64,000 bases of DNA from Anaerorhabdus furcosa (lineage in GTDB: Bacteria; Bacillota_I; Bacilli_A; Erysipelotrichales; Erysipelotrichaceae). A program made the translations under genes and the position numbers. The stretch spans positions 124,001 through 188,000 of the forward strand of contig NZ_FUWY01000002.1 in NCBI RefSeq assembly GCF_900167375.1, read 5' to 3'. A model generated the notes under the pieces. The model saw only the letters and a program-made list of their open reading frames with translations, ran no database searches and was not told where the DNA came from. Shown piece by piece: positions 53,154-63,821 of the stretch; positions within the stretch are counted from its first letter, which is position 1; every line of letters begins with the position of its first letter.

Positions 53154-53246
53154 ATGGATGTGGTCATGTTAGTTGTTTTAGGGGCTTTGGTATTTAGCGT
53201 ATATTTACTGATTAATTGGTGTCAAAAACAATTAAATCGAGAGTAA
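53154..53246 (+). CDS. 30-residue single-helix microprotein upstream of kdpF
   Basis: ATG 53154 follows AAGGAGG. The peptide is MDVVMLVVLGALVFSVYLL followed by INWCQKQLNRE: one membrane helix and a short basic-polar tail with W-C-x-x-Q. It is not KdpF, which comes next. Similar unnamed peptides occur in kdp operons of Gram-positive bacteria as far as I recall, but I cannot cite a family. It probably associates with the pump. Confidence 0.65.
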   Translation: MDVVMLVVLGALVFSVYLLINWCQKQLNRE

Positions 53247-53262
53247 ATAGAAAGAGGATATT

Positions 53263-53352
53263 ATGTCGATTGGAATGATAGGTTTAGTCATTGTTTTACT
53301 TGGTTTGGGGTTATATTTGCTTTATGCATTAATTAATCCAGAAAAGTTTTAA
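53263..53352 (+). CDS. kdpF: KdpF, small subunit of the K+ pump
   Basis: The 29-residue peptide MSIGMIGLVIVLLGLGLYLL ends with YALINPEKF. The Y-A-L-I-N-x-E-x-F end is the KdpF signature, as in the E. coli protein. It is a single helix that stabilises the KdpFABC complex. GAGG precedes the ATG. kdpA starts 16 bases later. Confidence 0.9.
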   Translation: MSIGMIGLVIVLLGLGLYLLYALINPEKF

Positions 53353-53368
53353 TTAAGGGAGGATAGCT

Positions 53369-55078
53369 ATGTTACAAATAGCATGTACATTATTCTTATA
53401 TATTTTGTTAGTTATTCCAGTTGGAAACTATCTATATAAAGTAGCAACATTCAAGCATACATTTATGGATCGTATTCTTGATAAGGTTGATAACACAATC
53501 TATCGATTTTGTGGTATTGATATTCATCAAGAAATGGATTGGAAAAAGTATGCATTTTCTTTGGTTTTAGTAAATGCTTTGATGCTTTTGATAGGATTTA
53601 TCATCCTTAGAATTCAAGCACTTCCAATATTTAATCCAAATGCGATTGGCGGAATGGAATCAACACTTTCATTCAATACGGTAATCAGCTTTATGACAAA
53701 TACAAATTTACAACACTATGCAGGAGAAAGTGGATTATCTTACTTTTCTCAAATGACAGTCATTATCTTCATGATGTTTACATCTGCAGCAAGTGGATAT
53801 GCAGCATGTATTGCCTTTGTTAGAGGACTTGTAGGAAAAGATAAAACTAATATGGGTAATTTCTTTGTAGACTTTACTCGTATTATTACACGTGTTTTAT
53901 TGCCTTTATCATTTATTGTAAGTTTATTGTTAGTATGGCAAGGTGTACCACAAAACTTCTCGGGAAATATTATTGCACATACAATTAGTGGTGTATATCA
54001 AGATATTGCAATGGGACCAGTTGCTGCACTTGAATCAATTAAACATATTGGTACAAATGGTGGTGGCTTCTTCGGTGCTAACTCATCTGTTCCATTTGAA
54101 AATCCAACCATTATATCCAATATCATTGAACTTTATTCAATGATGATTCTACCAGGATCATGTGTCATCATGTTTGGCAAGATGGTTGATGAACGTAAAG
54201 GATCACAAAAGAAAAGCATTTTTGGAAGCGAAGGACGTACAATATTTATTGCAATGGGAATTTTATTCCTTATAAGTTTAGCGCTATGCTATGTTTCTGA
54301 AATGGCAGGTAACCCATCATTACAACAAATTGGATTATCACAAGCTATGGGAAATATGGAAGGTAAAGAAATGCGATTTGGCATTAGCCAGTCAGCGCTC
54401 TTTACGACGACGACGACCTCATTTACAACCGGTACAGTTAATAACATGCATGATACACTTACCCCGATGGGTGGATTTGTACCATTGCTTAATATGATGT
54501 TAAACCTTGTCTTTGGTGGTAAAGGTGTTGGTTTAATGAATATGATTATCTATGTTATTCTAACGGTATTTATTTGCGGATTAATGATAGGTAGAACACC
54601 AGAGTATTTAGGTAAGAAAATTGGTGGAAAAGAAATGAAGCTTACTGCTTTATGTATCATCATTCATCCACTACTAATTCTAGCATTCTCAGCTTTAGCA
54701 GTTAGTATGCAAGCAGGATTACAAGGTATATCAAATCCTGGTTTCCATGGTTTGACACAAGTTTTATATGAATTTGCATCATCAGCTGCAAACAATGGAT
54801 CTGGTTTTGAAGGATTAGCCGATAACAGTGTATTCTGGAATGTAACAACAGGAATTGTTATGTTCTTAGGAAGATATTTAGCGATTGTTATTCAACTTGC
54901 AATTGCGGGTTCACTTATGAAGAAACAATTTGTTCCAGAAACAGTAGGTACATTAAAGACAAGCACAGTGACATTTACAATTGCGTTAGTCTTAATTATT
55001 TATATCTTTGCAGCATTAACATTCTTCCCAGCGTTATCGCTTGGACCAATTGCAGAGCACTTTGTCTTGTGGGGTTAG
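53369..55078 (+). CDS. kdpA: KdpA, potassium-binding channel subunit
   Basis: The 569-residue protein has about ten membrane helices and the four filter-like loops of Kdp[48 protein letters not shown] and [16 protein letters not shown]. It binds K+ with high affinity and passes it to KdpB. GGAGG precedes the ATG. Length and order are normal for the family. Confidence 0.97.
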   Translation: MLQIACTLFLYILLVIPVGNYLYKVATFKHTFMDRILDKVDNTIYRFCGIDIHQEMDWKKYAFSLVLVNALMLLIGFIILRIQALPIFNPNAIGGMESTLSFNTVISFMTNTNLQHYAGESGLSYFSQMTVIIFMMFTSAASGYAACIAFVRGLVGKDKTNMGNFFVDFTRIITRVLLPLSFIVSLLLVWQGVPQNFSGNIIAHTISGVYQDIAMGPVAALESIKHIGTNGGGFFGANSSVPFENPTIISNIIELYSMMILPGSCVIMFGKMVDERKGSQKKSIFGSEGRTIFIAMGILFLISLALCYVSEMAGNPSLQQIGLSQAMGNMEGKEMRFGISQSALFTTTTTSFTTGTVNNMHDTLTPMGGFVPLLNMMLNLVFGGKGVGLMNMIIYVILTVFICGLMIGRTPEYLGKKIGGKEMKLTALCIIIHPLLILAFSALAVSMQAGLQGISNPGFHGLTQVLYEFASSAANNGSGFEGLADNSVFWNVTTGIVMFLGRYLAIVIQLAIAGSLMKKQFVPETVGTLKTSTVTFTIALVLIIYIFAALTFFPALSLGPIAEHFVLWG

Positions 55079-55088
55079 GAGATCAACT

Positions 55089-57137
55089 ATGAAACAATCA
55101 AAACAAAATAAATTACTTACAAAAGAAATATTAATAGATTCTATTAAGGGTGCATTTGTCAAATTGAATCCACTCTATATGATTAAAAATCCAGTTATGT
55201 TTGTAGTTGAAGTCGGCTTTCTAATTACGCTTATTCTCTGCTTTGTTCCAGATTTATTTGGAGGAGATAATAGTTTACGCGTCTACAATATTATCGTAAG
55301 CGTTGTACTCTTTGTTACAGTTTTATTTGCAAACTTTGCAGAAGCTGTTGCTGAGGGAAGAGGAAAAGCTCAAGCTGCATCATTAAAGAAAACTCAAAAA
55401 GATACAAAAGCTAGATTATTAGATGCAAATGGTAATGAAACAATAGTCAGTTCAAATGAATTGAAAAAAGGTGATATTGTCATTGTATCAGCAGGAGAAT
55501 TAATTCCAAATGATGGAGAAGTTATCGAAGGTGTTGCTAGCGTTGATGAATCAGCAATCACTGGAGAATCTGCTCCAGTTGTAAGAGAGAGTGGTGGGGA
55601 TTTCTGTAGTGTTACAGGGGGAACTACTGTCGTAAGTGACTATTTAAAAATTCGAATTACATCTGATCCTGGAAATAGTTTCCTAGATCGAATGATTTCT
55701 TTAGTAGAAGGTGCTTCTAGAAAGAAGACACCAAATGAAATAGCTTTAAATACATTACTAGTTTCACTTACTATCATTTTCTTAATTGTTATTGTCACTT
55801 TATATCCAATTGGAAAATATAGTGGTGTTACGTTATCTATATCTACTCTAGTTGCATTGACAGTATGTTTAATTCCAACAACAATTGGTGGTTTATTATC
55901 AGCTATTGGTATTGCAGGGATGGATCGAGTTACTCGTTTTAATGTAATTGCAATGTCTGGAAAAGCAGTAGAGGCTTGTGGTGATGTTGATACAATGATT
56001 CTTGATAAAACAGGAACAATTACCTTTGGTAATCGATTAGCAGCAGAATTTTTACCAGTAGAAGGAATTGATAAAAGTGAGTTAGTTAATGCTGCAATGA
56101 TTTCATCTTTATTTGATGAAACTCCTGAAGGTAAATCGACTTTAGACTTAGGGAAAAAATTGGGATTTGAAGTACCAAAGGTTGAATCAAAAGAAGTATT
56201 TGAATTCTCTGCACAAACAAGAATGAGTGGCGTTGACTTAGTTAATGGTATTAAAATCCGTAAAGGTGCTAGTGATGCAATTAGTCACTATATCCAAGAA
56301 ATAGGTGGTAGAATACCAAGTGATTTAAAGAAGCATGTTGATGAAGTTGCTTATTTAGGAGGAACTCCATTAACAGTATGTAGCGACGACAAGATTCTAG
56401 GTGTTATTTATCTAAAAGATACAGTAAAACCTGGAATGAAAGAAAGATTTGAACGACTACGTGCGATTGGTATTAAAACGATTATGTGTACTGGTGATAA
56501 CCCACTAACAGCTGCAACAATTGCAGGGGAAGCAGGAGTGGATGATTTCATTGCTGAATGCAAACCAGAAGATAAAATTGATGTAATCAAAAGAGAACAA
56601 GATAAAGGTAAAATTGTTGCGATGACAGGAGATGGTACAAATGATGCACCAGCACTTGCTCAAGCAAATGTAGGGCTTGCGATGAATAGCGGAACTACAG
56701 CAGCAAAAGAAGCCGCAAACATGGTGGATTTAGATTCAGATCCTACTAAGATTCTAGAAGTTGTTGAAATTGGTAAACAAATGTTAATTACAAGAGGTAG
56801 TTTAACTACATTCTCAATTGCGAATGATATTGCGAAATACTTCGCTATTATTCCAGCAATGTTTATGATAGCAATACCTGAACTTGCAGTATTAAATATT
56901 ATGCATTTATCATCGCCATTAAGTGCAATTTTATCTGCATTGATATTTAATGCAATTATTATTCCATGTTTGATACCACTTGCTATGAAGGGTGTAAAAT
57001 ATCGTCCAATGTCGAGTAATAAGATGTTGATTCGTAACTTATTAATCTATGGTGTTGGTGGCGTTATTACACCATTTATCGCAATCAAAATTATTGATGT
57101 TATTATTTATCCATTGCTTGTTATGATTGGATTATAG
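55089..57137 (+). CDS. kdpB: KdpB, P-type ATPase subunit
   Basis: The 682-residue ATPase has the dephosphorylation loop [12 protein letters not shown], the phosphorylated Asp in [35 protein letters not shown] and the hinge [23 protein letters not shown] 55089 follows TAGGAGAT by five bases and begins ten bases after the kdpA stop. The frame's opening at 55041 overlaps kdpA and is rejected. It hydrolyses ATP to drive K+ import through KdpA. Confidence 0.97.
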   Translation: MKQSKQNKLLTKEILIDSIKGAFVKLNPLYMIKNPVMFVVEVGFLITLILCFVPDLFGGDNSLRVYNIIVSVVLFVTVLFANFAEAVAEGRGKAQAASLKKTQKDTKARLLDANGNETIVSSNELKKGDIVIVSAGELIPNDGEVIEGVASVDESAITGESAPVVRESGGDFCSVTGGTTVVSDYLKIRITSDPGNSFLDRMISLVEGASRKKTPNEIALNTLLVSLTIIFLIVIVTLYPIGKYSGVTLSISTLVALTVCLIPTTIGGLLSAIGIAGMDRVTRFNVIAMSGKAVEACGDVDTMILDKTGTITFGNRLAAEFLPVEGIDKSELVNAAMISSLFDETPEGKSTLDLGKKLGFEVPKVESKEVFEFSAQTRMSGVDLVNGIKIRKGASDAISHYIQEIGGRIPSDLKKHVDEVAYLGGTPLTVCSDDKILGVIYLKDTVKPGMKERFERLRAIGIKTIMCTGDNPLTAATIAGEAGVDDFIAECKPEDKIDVIKREQDKGKIVAMTGDGTNDAPALAQANVGLAMNSGTTAAKEAANMVDLDSDPTKILEVVEIGKQMLITRGSLTTFSIANDIAKYFAIIPAMFMIAIPELAVLNIMHLSSPLSAILSALIFNAIIIPCLIPLAMKGVKYRPMSSNKMLIRNLLIYGVGGVITPFIAIKIIDVIIYPLLVMIGL

Positions 57138-57150
57138 GGAGGTAGTTCAT

Positions 57151-57780
57151 ATGAAAGAATTTTTTAAAGGATTTAAAAAGGCAATTTTACTTACACTATC
57201 ATTTTTGGTAATTTGTGGGTTGATATTTCCAATTGTCTTAACAGGAGTATCTCAACTTATTTTCCCTAAACAAGCAAATGGTAGTTTAATTGAAGTTAAT
57301 GGTGAGGTGGTTGGAAGTGAACTTATAGGGCAAGATTTTAGTGAAGACTATTTCTTGAAATGTAGACCATCTGCAGTCAATTACAACACCTATACACAAG
57401 AACAAAAAGACAATGGGGACTATAGTGGCGTTGCTTCAGGTTCTACAAACTATGCACCGACTAATCCAAATTTAACAGATCGTGTTGCACAAGATATTGA
57501 AGACTTCTTACAAGCAAATCCTACAGTTAGTAAGGAAGAAATACCAACTGATTTATTAACTGCATCTGGATCAGGTTTAGATCCACATATCTCAGTTGCT
57601 TCTGCTAAAATACAATTAGAAGCTGTATCGAAAGCATCAGGCTTATCCATGGATGTTTTAAATAACATCGTTGACAAAAATACATCTGGGAAAGTATTGG
57701 GGATCTTTGGTGAAGAAACAGTTAATGTATTAAAGGCAAATTTAGATATTGCAAAAGAAATGGGATTATTAAATAACTAA
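57151..57780 (+). CDS. kdpC: KdpC, assembly subunit of the K+ pump
   Basis: The 209-residue protein has an N-terminal membrane helix (about 12-35) and an extracytoplasmic domain with GQDFSEDYFLKCRPSAVNYN, SGLDPHISVASAKIQLEAVS and the late LGIFGEETVNVLKANL. The S-G-L-D-P-H-I-S box is the KdpC signature. ATG 57151 follows GGGAGG. Confidence 0.96.
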   Translation: MKEFFKGFKKAILLTLSFLVICGLIFPIVLTGVSQLIFPKQANGSLIEVNGEVVGSELIGQDFSEDYFLKCRPSAVNYNTYTQEQKDNGDYSGVASGSTNYAPTNPNLTDRVAQDIEDFLQANPTVSKEEIPTDLLTASGSGLDPHISVASAKIQLEAVSKASGLSMDVLNNIVDKNTSGKVLGIFGEETVNVLKANLDIAKEMGLLNN

Positions 57781-57840
57781 ATAGTAAGTAAAGTATGAAT
57801 GCGTTATAATAACTATATTCATAGTATCGGGAGATTAAAG

Positions 57841-60528
57841 ATGGATGATCTAAAGTTAAATCCAAATGATGTACTTAGAAGAGTAAGCGAAATTGAATCA
57901 GTTAAACAAACTGGTCAACTCAAGATATTTTTTGGTTATGCAGCGGGGGTAGGTAAAACCTATGCTATGCTAAAAGAAGCGCATGAACTAAAAAATAAAG
58001 GTGTTGATGTTGTAATTGGTTATGTGGAGCCTCATCAACGTGTTGAAACTCAAGCTTTAGTAGAAGGTCTTGAACAAATTGATACGCAAGAGATTGACTA
58101 CAAAGGCCTTAAATTACAAGAGTTTAATTTAGATGAAGCTATTTTAAGAAAACCCAAATTAGTCTTAGTTGATGAACTTGCACATACAAATGCTGAAGGA
58201 TGTCGACATGCAAAACGTTATCAAGATATTGAAGAATTGTTACGAGCTGGAATCGATGTTTATACAACAGTAAATGTTCAACACATTGAAAGTCTAAATG
58301 ACATGGTTCAATCAATCACAGGTGTTGTGGTTAGAGAAAGAATTCCAGATGATGTATTTGATAATGCTGCCCAAATAAAATTAGTAGACATTGAACCCAA
58401 TGAGCTACTTGAAAGATTGAATAGTGGTAAAATATACAAGAAAACACAAGCTCAAAGTGCTACATTAAATTTCTTTGATATAAAAAATTTAACAGCTTTA
58501 CGTGAAATAGCATTACGTCGATGTGCTGATCGAATTAATCGCATATCAGAAAAGGCAAGGCAATTAGAAAATAATGGATATTATACAGAAGAGCACATTT
58601 TAGTGTGCCTTTCTTCGTCTCCTACCAATCCTAAAATCATTCGTACTGCTTCAAGAATGGCGAGTGCATTTAAAGGAAAGTTCACAGCACTTTATGTTGA
58701 AACATCTGATTTTCCTTCATTAGAAGAAGAAACTAAAAAGCAATTACGTGCTAATATTCATTTAGCTCAGCAGTTAGGTGCTACGATTGAACTTGTGTAT
58801 GGGGATGATGTACCGTTACAAATTTCTGAATTTGCGCGAATATCTGGTGTCTCTAAGATTGTCTTGGGAAGAAGTAGCGCAAAACGAAAGTATTATTGGA
58901 GCAAACCAACACTCAGTGAACGATTGACTGAAAATGCACCTAATCTTGATATTTATATTATTCCAGAAAAGGGAATTCCTTACTACAAGAAAAAGAAGGC
59001 TCAATTTGAAAATGTTACATTTGATTTAAGAGATACACTAATCAGTGTTGCCTTACTTGTAATTGCAACTGTATTGGGTACTGTATTTTATCAATTTGCA
59101 TTTTCAGAAGCAAACATTATTACAATTTATATTTTGAGTGTACTGTTAACTTCAATTGTGACAAAGCAAAGAATATATAGTCTAATCTCATCAGTACTAA
59201 GTGTTCTTACTTTTAATTACTTCTTCACAGTACCACGATTTACATTTACGGCTTATGATTCAGGTTATCCTGTTACATTTTTAATCATGTTTATTGCCGC
59301 CTTTGTAACAAGCTCACTGGCTGTAAAACTAAAGCAGCATGCAAAGCAATCGGCGCAAACTGCTTATCGAACTAAAATCTTATTGGAAACAAATCAATTA
59401 CTTCAAAAAACAATTAAAAAAGATGAGATTATTTCAGTTACAGCAAATCAACTGGTGAAGTTATTTGATAAAGATATTGTTGTTTATATGGAAGAACAAG
59501 GTGAACTGCAAGAACCGGAAATATTCAAAGCAACATTGGAAGAAACATCTAAATACATCACTGAAAATGAAAAAGCAGTAGCAGCTTGGGTATTTAAAAA
59601 CAATAAGCATGCTGGAGCATCAACTAATACATTAGGTAGTGCTAAGTGTTTGTATTTAGCAATTCGTGCCAATGACAATGTATATGGTGTTATTGGAGTT
59701 GCATTAAATCACTCAACGCTAGAATCTTTTGAAAATAATATTTTATTATCGATTTTGGGTGAATGTGGTCTTGCGCTTGAAAGCCAACGTGCAATTAAGG
59801 AAAGAGAAGATGCTGCAGTACTTGCGAAGAATGAACAACTTCGTGCTAACTTATTAAGAGCAATCTCTCATGATTTAAGGACACCATTGACATCAATTTC
59901 TGGTAATGCAAATATACTTCTTGCTAGTGATGAAATAATGGATCATGAAACTAAGAAGAAATTATATACTGATATTTATGATGATTCATTGTGGTTAATC
60001 AATCTTGTTGAAAACCTCTTATCAGTTACTCGTATAGAAGATGGTACTATGAATTTGAAGTGTACATCGGAATTAATTGACGAGGTGATTAATGAAGCAC
60101 TCAATCATGTGAACCGAAACAAAGTGAAACATACAATTGTCGTGAATCATCCAGATGAATTTATATTTGCAAAAATGGATGCTCGATTAATTATTCAAGT
60201 AATCATTAATATTGTGGATAATGCAATTAAATATACACCTGAGGGATCTATGATTGCGATTGATGTAAAGAAAACAGATCATGTGGTTATTGATATAAGT
60301 GATAATGGTCCAGGTATACCAGATGAGGCGAAAGCAAAGATATTTGATATGTTCTTTACAGGAACTTCAAAAATTGTAGATAGTCGTCGTAGTATGGGAT
60401 TAGGTCTTGCTTTATGTAAGTCAATCGTTTTAGCACATGGTGGAGAAATATCAGTTCATGATAATAAACCACAAGGAACAATATTTAGATTCACCTTACC
60501 ATTAGAGGAGGTTGTAATTCATGAATAA
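57841..60528 (+). CDS. kdpD: KdpD, osmosensitive K+ sensor kinase
   Basis: The 895-residue kinase has the N-terminal KdpD domain with Walker A-like GYAAGVGKTYAML and LVLVDELAHTNAEG. A UspA-like domain (about 250-370) and four membrane helices (about 390-490) follow. Then come a GAF region, HisKA with the phospho-His in AISHDLRTPLTSISGN, and HATPase with IVDNAIKYTPEGSM and MGLGLALCKSIV. ATG 57841 is behind GGGAGA. It overlaps kdpE by eight bases. In many Gram-positives KdpD also binds c-di-AMP through the Usp domain; whether this one does is not visible. Confidence 0.96.
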   Translation: MDDLKLNPNDVLRRVSEIESVKQTGQLKIFFGYAAGVGKTYAMLKEAHELKNKGVDVVIGYVEPHQRVETQALVEGLEQIDTQEIDYKGLKLQEFNLDEAILRKPKLVLVDELAHTNAEGCRHAKRYQDIEELLRAGIDVYTTVNVQHIESLNDMVQSITGVVVRERIPDDVFDNAAQIKLVDIEPNELLERLNSGKIYKKTQAQSATLNFFDIKNLTALREIALRRCADRINRISEKARQLENNGYYTEEHILVCLSSSPTNPKIIRTASRMASAFKGKFTALYVETSDFPSLEEETKKQLRANIHLAQQLGATIELVYGDDVPLQISEFARISGVSKIVLGRSSAKRKYYWSKPTLSERLTENAPNLDIYIIPEKGIPYYKKKKAQFENVTFDLRDTLISVALLVIATVLGTVFYQFAFSEANIITIYILSVLLTSIVTKQRIYSLISSVLSVLTFNYFFTVPRFTFTAYDSGYPVTFLIMFIAAFVTSSLAVKLKQHAKQSAQTAYRTKILLETNQLLQKTIKKDEIISVTANQLVKLFDKDIVVYMEEQGELQEPEIFKATLEETSKYITENEKAVAAWVFKNNKHAGASTNTLGSAKCLYLAIRANDNVYGVIGVALNHSTLESFENNILLSILGECGLALESQRAIKEREDAAVLAKNEQLRANLLRAISHDLRTPLTSISGNANILLASDEIMDHETKKKLYTDIYDDSLWLINLVENLLSVTRIEDGTMNLKCTSELIDEVINEALNHVNRNKVKHTIVVNHPDEFIFAKMDARLIIQVIINIVDNAIKYTPEGSMIAIDVKKTDHVVIDISDNGPGIPDEAKAKIFDMFFTGTSKIVDSRRSMGLGLALCKSIVLAHGGEISVHDNKPQGTIFRFTLPLEEVVIHE

Positions 60529-61222
60529 ACCATTAGTTTTGGTTGTTGAAGATGATTCAGCTGTACGTAATTTAATGTCAACAACGCTTCAAACACACAG
60601 CTACAAATACATTACAGCTGCAACGGGAGAATCAGCTATAATGCAAGCATCTACACAAAATCCAGATATCATTCTTCTTGATTTGGGATTACCCGATATG
60701 GATGGTGTAGAGATTATTAAAAAAGTTCGTACATGGTCGAATGTACCGATAATTGTTATTAGTGCAAGAAGTGAAGATACGGATAAGATTGCGGCATTGG
60801 ATGCAGGTGCTGATGACTATTTAACAAAACCATTTTCAGTTGAAGAGTTACTAGCACGATTAAGAGTTACGATGCGTCGTATGGGAAATACGAAACAGGA
60901 AGATGCAATTTTTATTAATGGCAATCTTAAGATTGATTATTCTGCTGGGTGTGCGTACTTGGATGGAAATGAATTACACTTAACACCAATCGAGTATAAA
61001 ATACTTAGTTTACTTTCAAGAAACATAGGCAAAGTATTAACGCATACATTTATTACTAAAGAAATATGGGGAAGCACATTAGAAAGTGATGTTTCATCCT
61101 TACGTGTATTTATGGCAACACTACGAAAAAAAATTGAGAAGAATACAGAATCTCCTCAATATATTCAAACACATGTTGGTGTTGGCTATCGCATGATAAA
61201 AGTTCAAGAAAGTGAGAACTAA
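60521..61222 (+). CDS. kdpE: KdpE, response regulator
   Basis: The 233-residue OmpR-type regulator has VVEDDSAVRNLM, the phospho-Asp in IILLDLGLPDMDG, the Lys in DDYLTKPFSVEELLAR, and a winged-helix domain ending THVGVGYRMI. It overlaps kdpD by eight bases, so the pair is co-translated. It would activate the kdp genes from the repeated sites at 52763 and 53041. A terminator follows. Confidence 0.95.
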   Translation: MNKPLVLVVEDDSAVRNLMSTTLQTHSYKYITAATGESAIMQASTQNPDIILLDLGLPDMDGVEIIKKVRTWSNVPIIVISARSEDTDKIAALDAGADDYLTKPFSVEELLARLRVTMRRMGNTKQEDAIFINGNLKIDYSAGCAYLDGNELHLTPIEYKILSLLSRNIGKVLTHTFITKEIWGSTLESDVSSLRVFMATLRKKIEKNTESPQYIQTHVGVGYRMIKVQESEN

Positions 61223-61250
61223 AAAACTGCATTTGAAGTGCAGTTTTTTT
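61222..61250. terminator. Terminator between kdpE and copA
   Basis: AAAAACTGCA, TTTGAAG, TGCAGTTTTT followed by more T; A/T runs on both strands make it usable by both converging genes. Confidence 0.88.
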
Positions 61251-61252
61251 AG

Positions 61253-63712
61253 TTAGTTGATGGAAACTACTTCATATCCAGCGTCTTCTACAGCTTTTTT
61301 AAGAATTTCATTTGCTACTTCTTTTGAAAGGGTAACAACTGCTGAATTCGATGCTAAATCGACTGTGGCTTGTACACCATCGACTGCATTAAGAGCCTTT
61401 TCAACTCTTGCTTGGCAATGTCCACAAGACATACCTTCAATTTGTAATGTTTTTGTATTTTGTACGTTCATAATTGGTTTCGCTCCTTTAAAGTTTTTTA
61501 AACGCAATGCATTAGCTACAACGCTAACTGAACTAAAACTCATCGCAAATGCTCCAAACATTGGATTTAACTTCCAACCTAATATGCCATAAAATAAGCC
61601 GGCTGCAAGTGGTATACCAATTGAGTTGTAAATTAGAGCCCAGAATAAGTTTTGTTTTATGTTTTTGAGTGTTGCTTTACTTAATTCAATGGTTGTGATG
61701 ACATCCCATAGGCTTGATCTTGTTAATACAATGTCAGCTGATTCAATGGCAACATCAGTTCCTGCTCCAATAGCAATTCCTACATTAGCACTTACTAAAG
61801 CTGGTGCATCATTGATACCATCACCGACCATTGCAACGACTTTTCCTTCGGCTTGGAATTTTTTGATGTAGTTTTGTTTATCTTCTGGGAAAACTTCGGC
61901 AACATAATTGTTTAAGTGTAATTGTTTAAATACGGCTTCAGCGATAATTTTATTATCACCAGTAAGCATTAGGGTTTCAATACCCATTTCATGTAATTTT
62001 TGAATCGCTTGAATACTATCTTCTTTAATAACATCAGCTACTGCAATTAATCCAAGGATTTCAGATTGATTTGCAAAACATAAAGTAGTTTTACCTTGCT
62101 TTGCAAACTTTTCTACTGCAGGTCTAATCTTTGTTGTATCAATTCCATTTTCTTCGAGCAAGGCAAGGTTACCTGCAAAATATTGCGTATCATTTAATAC
62201 AGCATTAATTCCTCGAGCAGAGATTGATTTAAAGTTATCAAAATCTATTTCTTTAAATTCAGTATCTTTTAGATATTGAATTACTGCTTGGGCTAATGGA
62301 TGTTCTGATTTCTTTTCTAATGAATAAGCTATGTAGTAAAATTCACTTTCCTTGATATTCTCATTAACAATGACATCAGTAACTTTTGGTTTTCCTTCGG
62401 TAATGGTTCCTGTTTTGTCAAGGACAATGGCTTGAATAGAACCAGCTGTTTCAAGAATTTCTGCAGACTTGATTAAGATGCCATTTTCAGCTCCTTTACC
62501 CGTTCCTACCATAATTGCAGTTGGGGTTGCTAAACCTAGTGCACAAGGACAAGAAATCACGAGTACAGCAATGCCAATGCTGAGTGAAAATTCCAATGAT
62601 TTTCCAAGTAATAGCCAAATAATTGTTGCTAGTAAAGCAATCACAATGACTGTAGGAACAAAGATACTACTTACTTTATCTGCCATCTTTGAAATAGGTG
62701 CTTTTGAATTTGCGGCTTCTTCTACTAATTTAATGATTTGAGAAAGAGCAGTATCTTCACCAACTTTAGTAGCTTCGAATTCAAAGTAGCCTGATTTATT
62801 AATTGTTGCACCTACAACTTTTGAATGAATTGATTTTTCTACTGGGATACTCTCGCCAGTGATCGCCGATTCATCAATGGTAGTGTAACCTTTTGTGATG
62901 ACACCATCTACAGGGACTCGTTGTCCAGGTTTTACACAAACAATATCACCAAGTTGTACTTCTTCAACAGGGATGACAACTTCTTTGTGGTTTCTAAGGA
63001 CAGTAGCAGTCTTTGGTGCTAAATCCACCAACTTTGAGATTGCCTCAGATGTTTTACCTTTGGATTTTGTTTCCAGGTATTTACCAAGAGTAATCAGTGT
63101 TAAAATCATTGCACTGGTTTCAAAGTATAAATCCATGATGAATTCATGAACAAGAGCCATATCATGGTTTTGTACACCAATTGCAATCTTAAATATGGCG
63201 TAAATACCATATAAAACAGCAGCACTTGAGCCAATCGCTATGAGTGAATCCATGTTTGGATTACCCTTAAATAAAGCTTTAAATCCATGTGTGAAGAACT
63301 CACGATTAAGAACTAGAACGGGTATAGTTAGTATCAATTGAAGTGTTGCATTTAGAAGTGCATTCTCCATAAGGATACTAGGAAGTGGCCAATTCATCAT
63401 ATGACCCATAGCTATATAGAACAATGGGACTGTAAATAAAGCGGAATAGATGAATCGTTTTTTAATCTTTTGTGAAAGTTGGTCATAACTAGGTGTTGGC
63501 TTTGAGTCAGATGGAAGGGATGCCCCGTAACCGACATCTTCAACTGCTTGAATAATATCGTTTTCAGAGATATCTTTGTATTCCACAACCATATTATTCG
63601 CTAATAGATTCACTTGGCATGATTCTATGCCGTTAAGATTATTCAGTTTTTTCTCGATTGCACTACTACAAGCAGCACAAGTCATTCCTGTTATATTAAA
63701 TGTTTGCTTCAT
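61253..63712 (-). CDS. copA: Copper-exporting P-type ATPase with HMA domains at both ends
   Basis: The 819-residue protein has an N-terminal HMA domain with the metal Cys pair in GMTCAAC, eight membrane helices and the CPC ion-path motif in VISCPCALGLATPTA. It has the phosphorylated Asp in [14 protein letters not shown], the HP motif SEHPLAQAV and the hinge GDGINDAPALVSANVGIAIG. Unusually, a second HMA domain (IEGMSCGHCQARVEKALNA) follows at the C-terminus, like a fused CopZ chaperone. ATG 63712 has GAGGTG upstream; the frame's opening at 63883 is rejected. It exports Cu+. A regulator is not in the window. Confidence 0.95.
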   Translation of the reverse strand: MKQTFNITGMTCAACSSAIEKKLNNLNGIESCQVNLLANNMVVEYKDISENDIIQAVEDVGYGASLPSDSKPTPSYDQLSQKIKKRFIYSALFTVPLFYIAMGHMMNWPLPSILMENALLNATLQLILTIPVLVLNREFFTHGFKALFKGNPNMDSLIAIGSSAAVLYGIYAIFKIAIGVQNHDMALVHEFIMDLYFETSAMILTLITLGKYLETKSKGKTSEAISKLVDLAPKTATVLRNHKEVVIPVEEVQLGDIVCVKPGQRVPVDGVITKGYTTIDESAITGESIPVEKSIHSKVVGATINKSGYFEFEATKVGEDTALSQIIKLVEEAANSKAPISKMADKVSSIFVPTVIVIALLATIIWLLLGKSLEFSLSIGIAVLVISCPCALGLATPTAIMVGTGKGAENGILIKSAEILETAGSIQAIVLDKTGTITEGKPKVTDVIVNENIKESEFYYIAYSLEKKSEHPLAQAVIQYLKDTEFKEIDFDNFKSISARGINAVLNDTQYFAGNLALLEENGIDTTKIRPAVEKFAKQGKTTLCFANQSEILGLIAVADVIKEDSIQAIQKLHEMGIETLMLTGDNKIIAEAVFKQLHLNNYVAEVFPEDKQNYIKKFQAEGKVVAMVGDGINDAPALVSANVGIAIGAGTDVAIESADIVLTRSSLWDVITTIELSKATLKNIKQNLFWALIYNSIGIPLAAGLFYGILGWKLNPMFGAFAMSFSSVSVVANALRLKNFKGAKPIMNVQNTKTLQIEGMSCGHCQARVEKALNAVDGVQATVDLASNSAVVTLSKEVANEILKKAVEDAGYEVVSIN

Positions 63713-63821
63713 TTTATCACCTCGACCTGTTAATACATTAATTATATTGTACAAGAAAGTCAATGTAATTGCTTTAAAAATGACTTGGAAACGAGTACAA
63801 TAATAGAATGAGGTGAAGAAT

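Noticed and set aside
54291-54497. Alternative plus-strand frame within kdpA
   Set aside because: It overlaps a conserved part of kdpA and its translation has no protein-like pattern.
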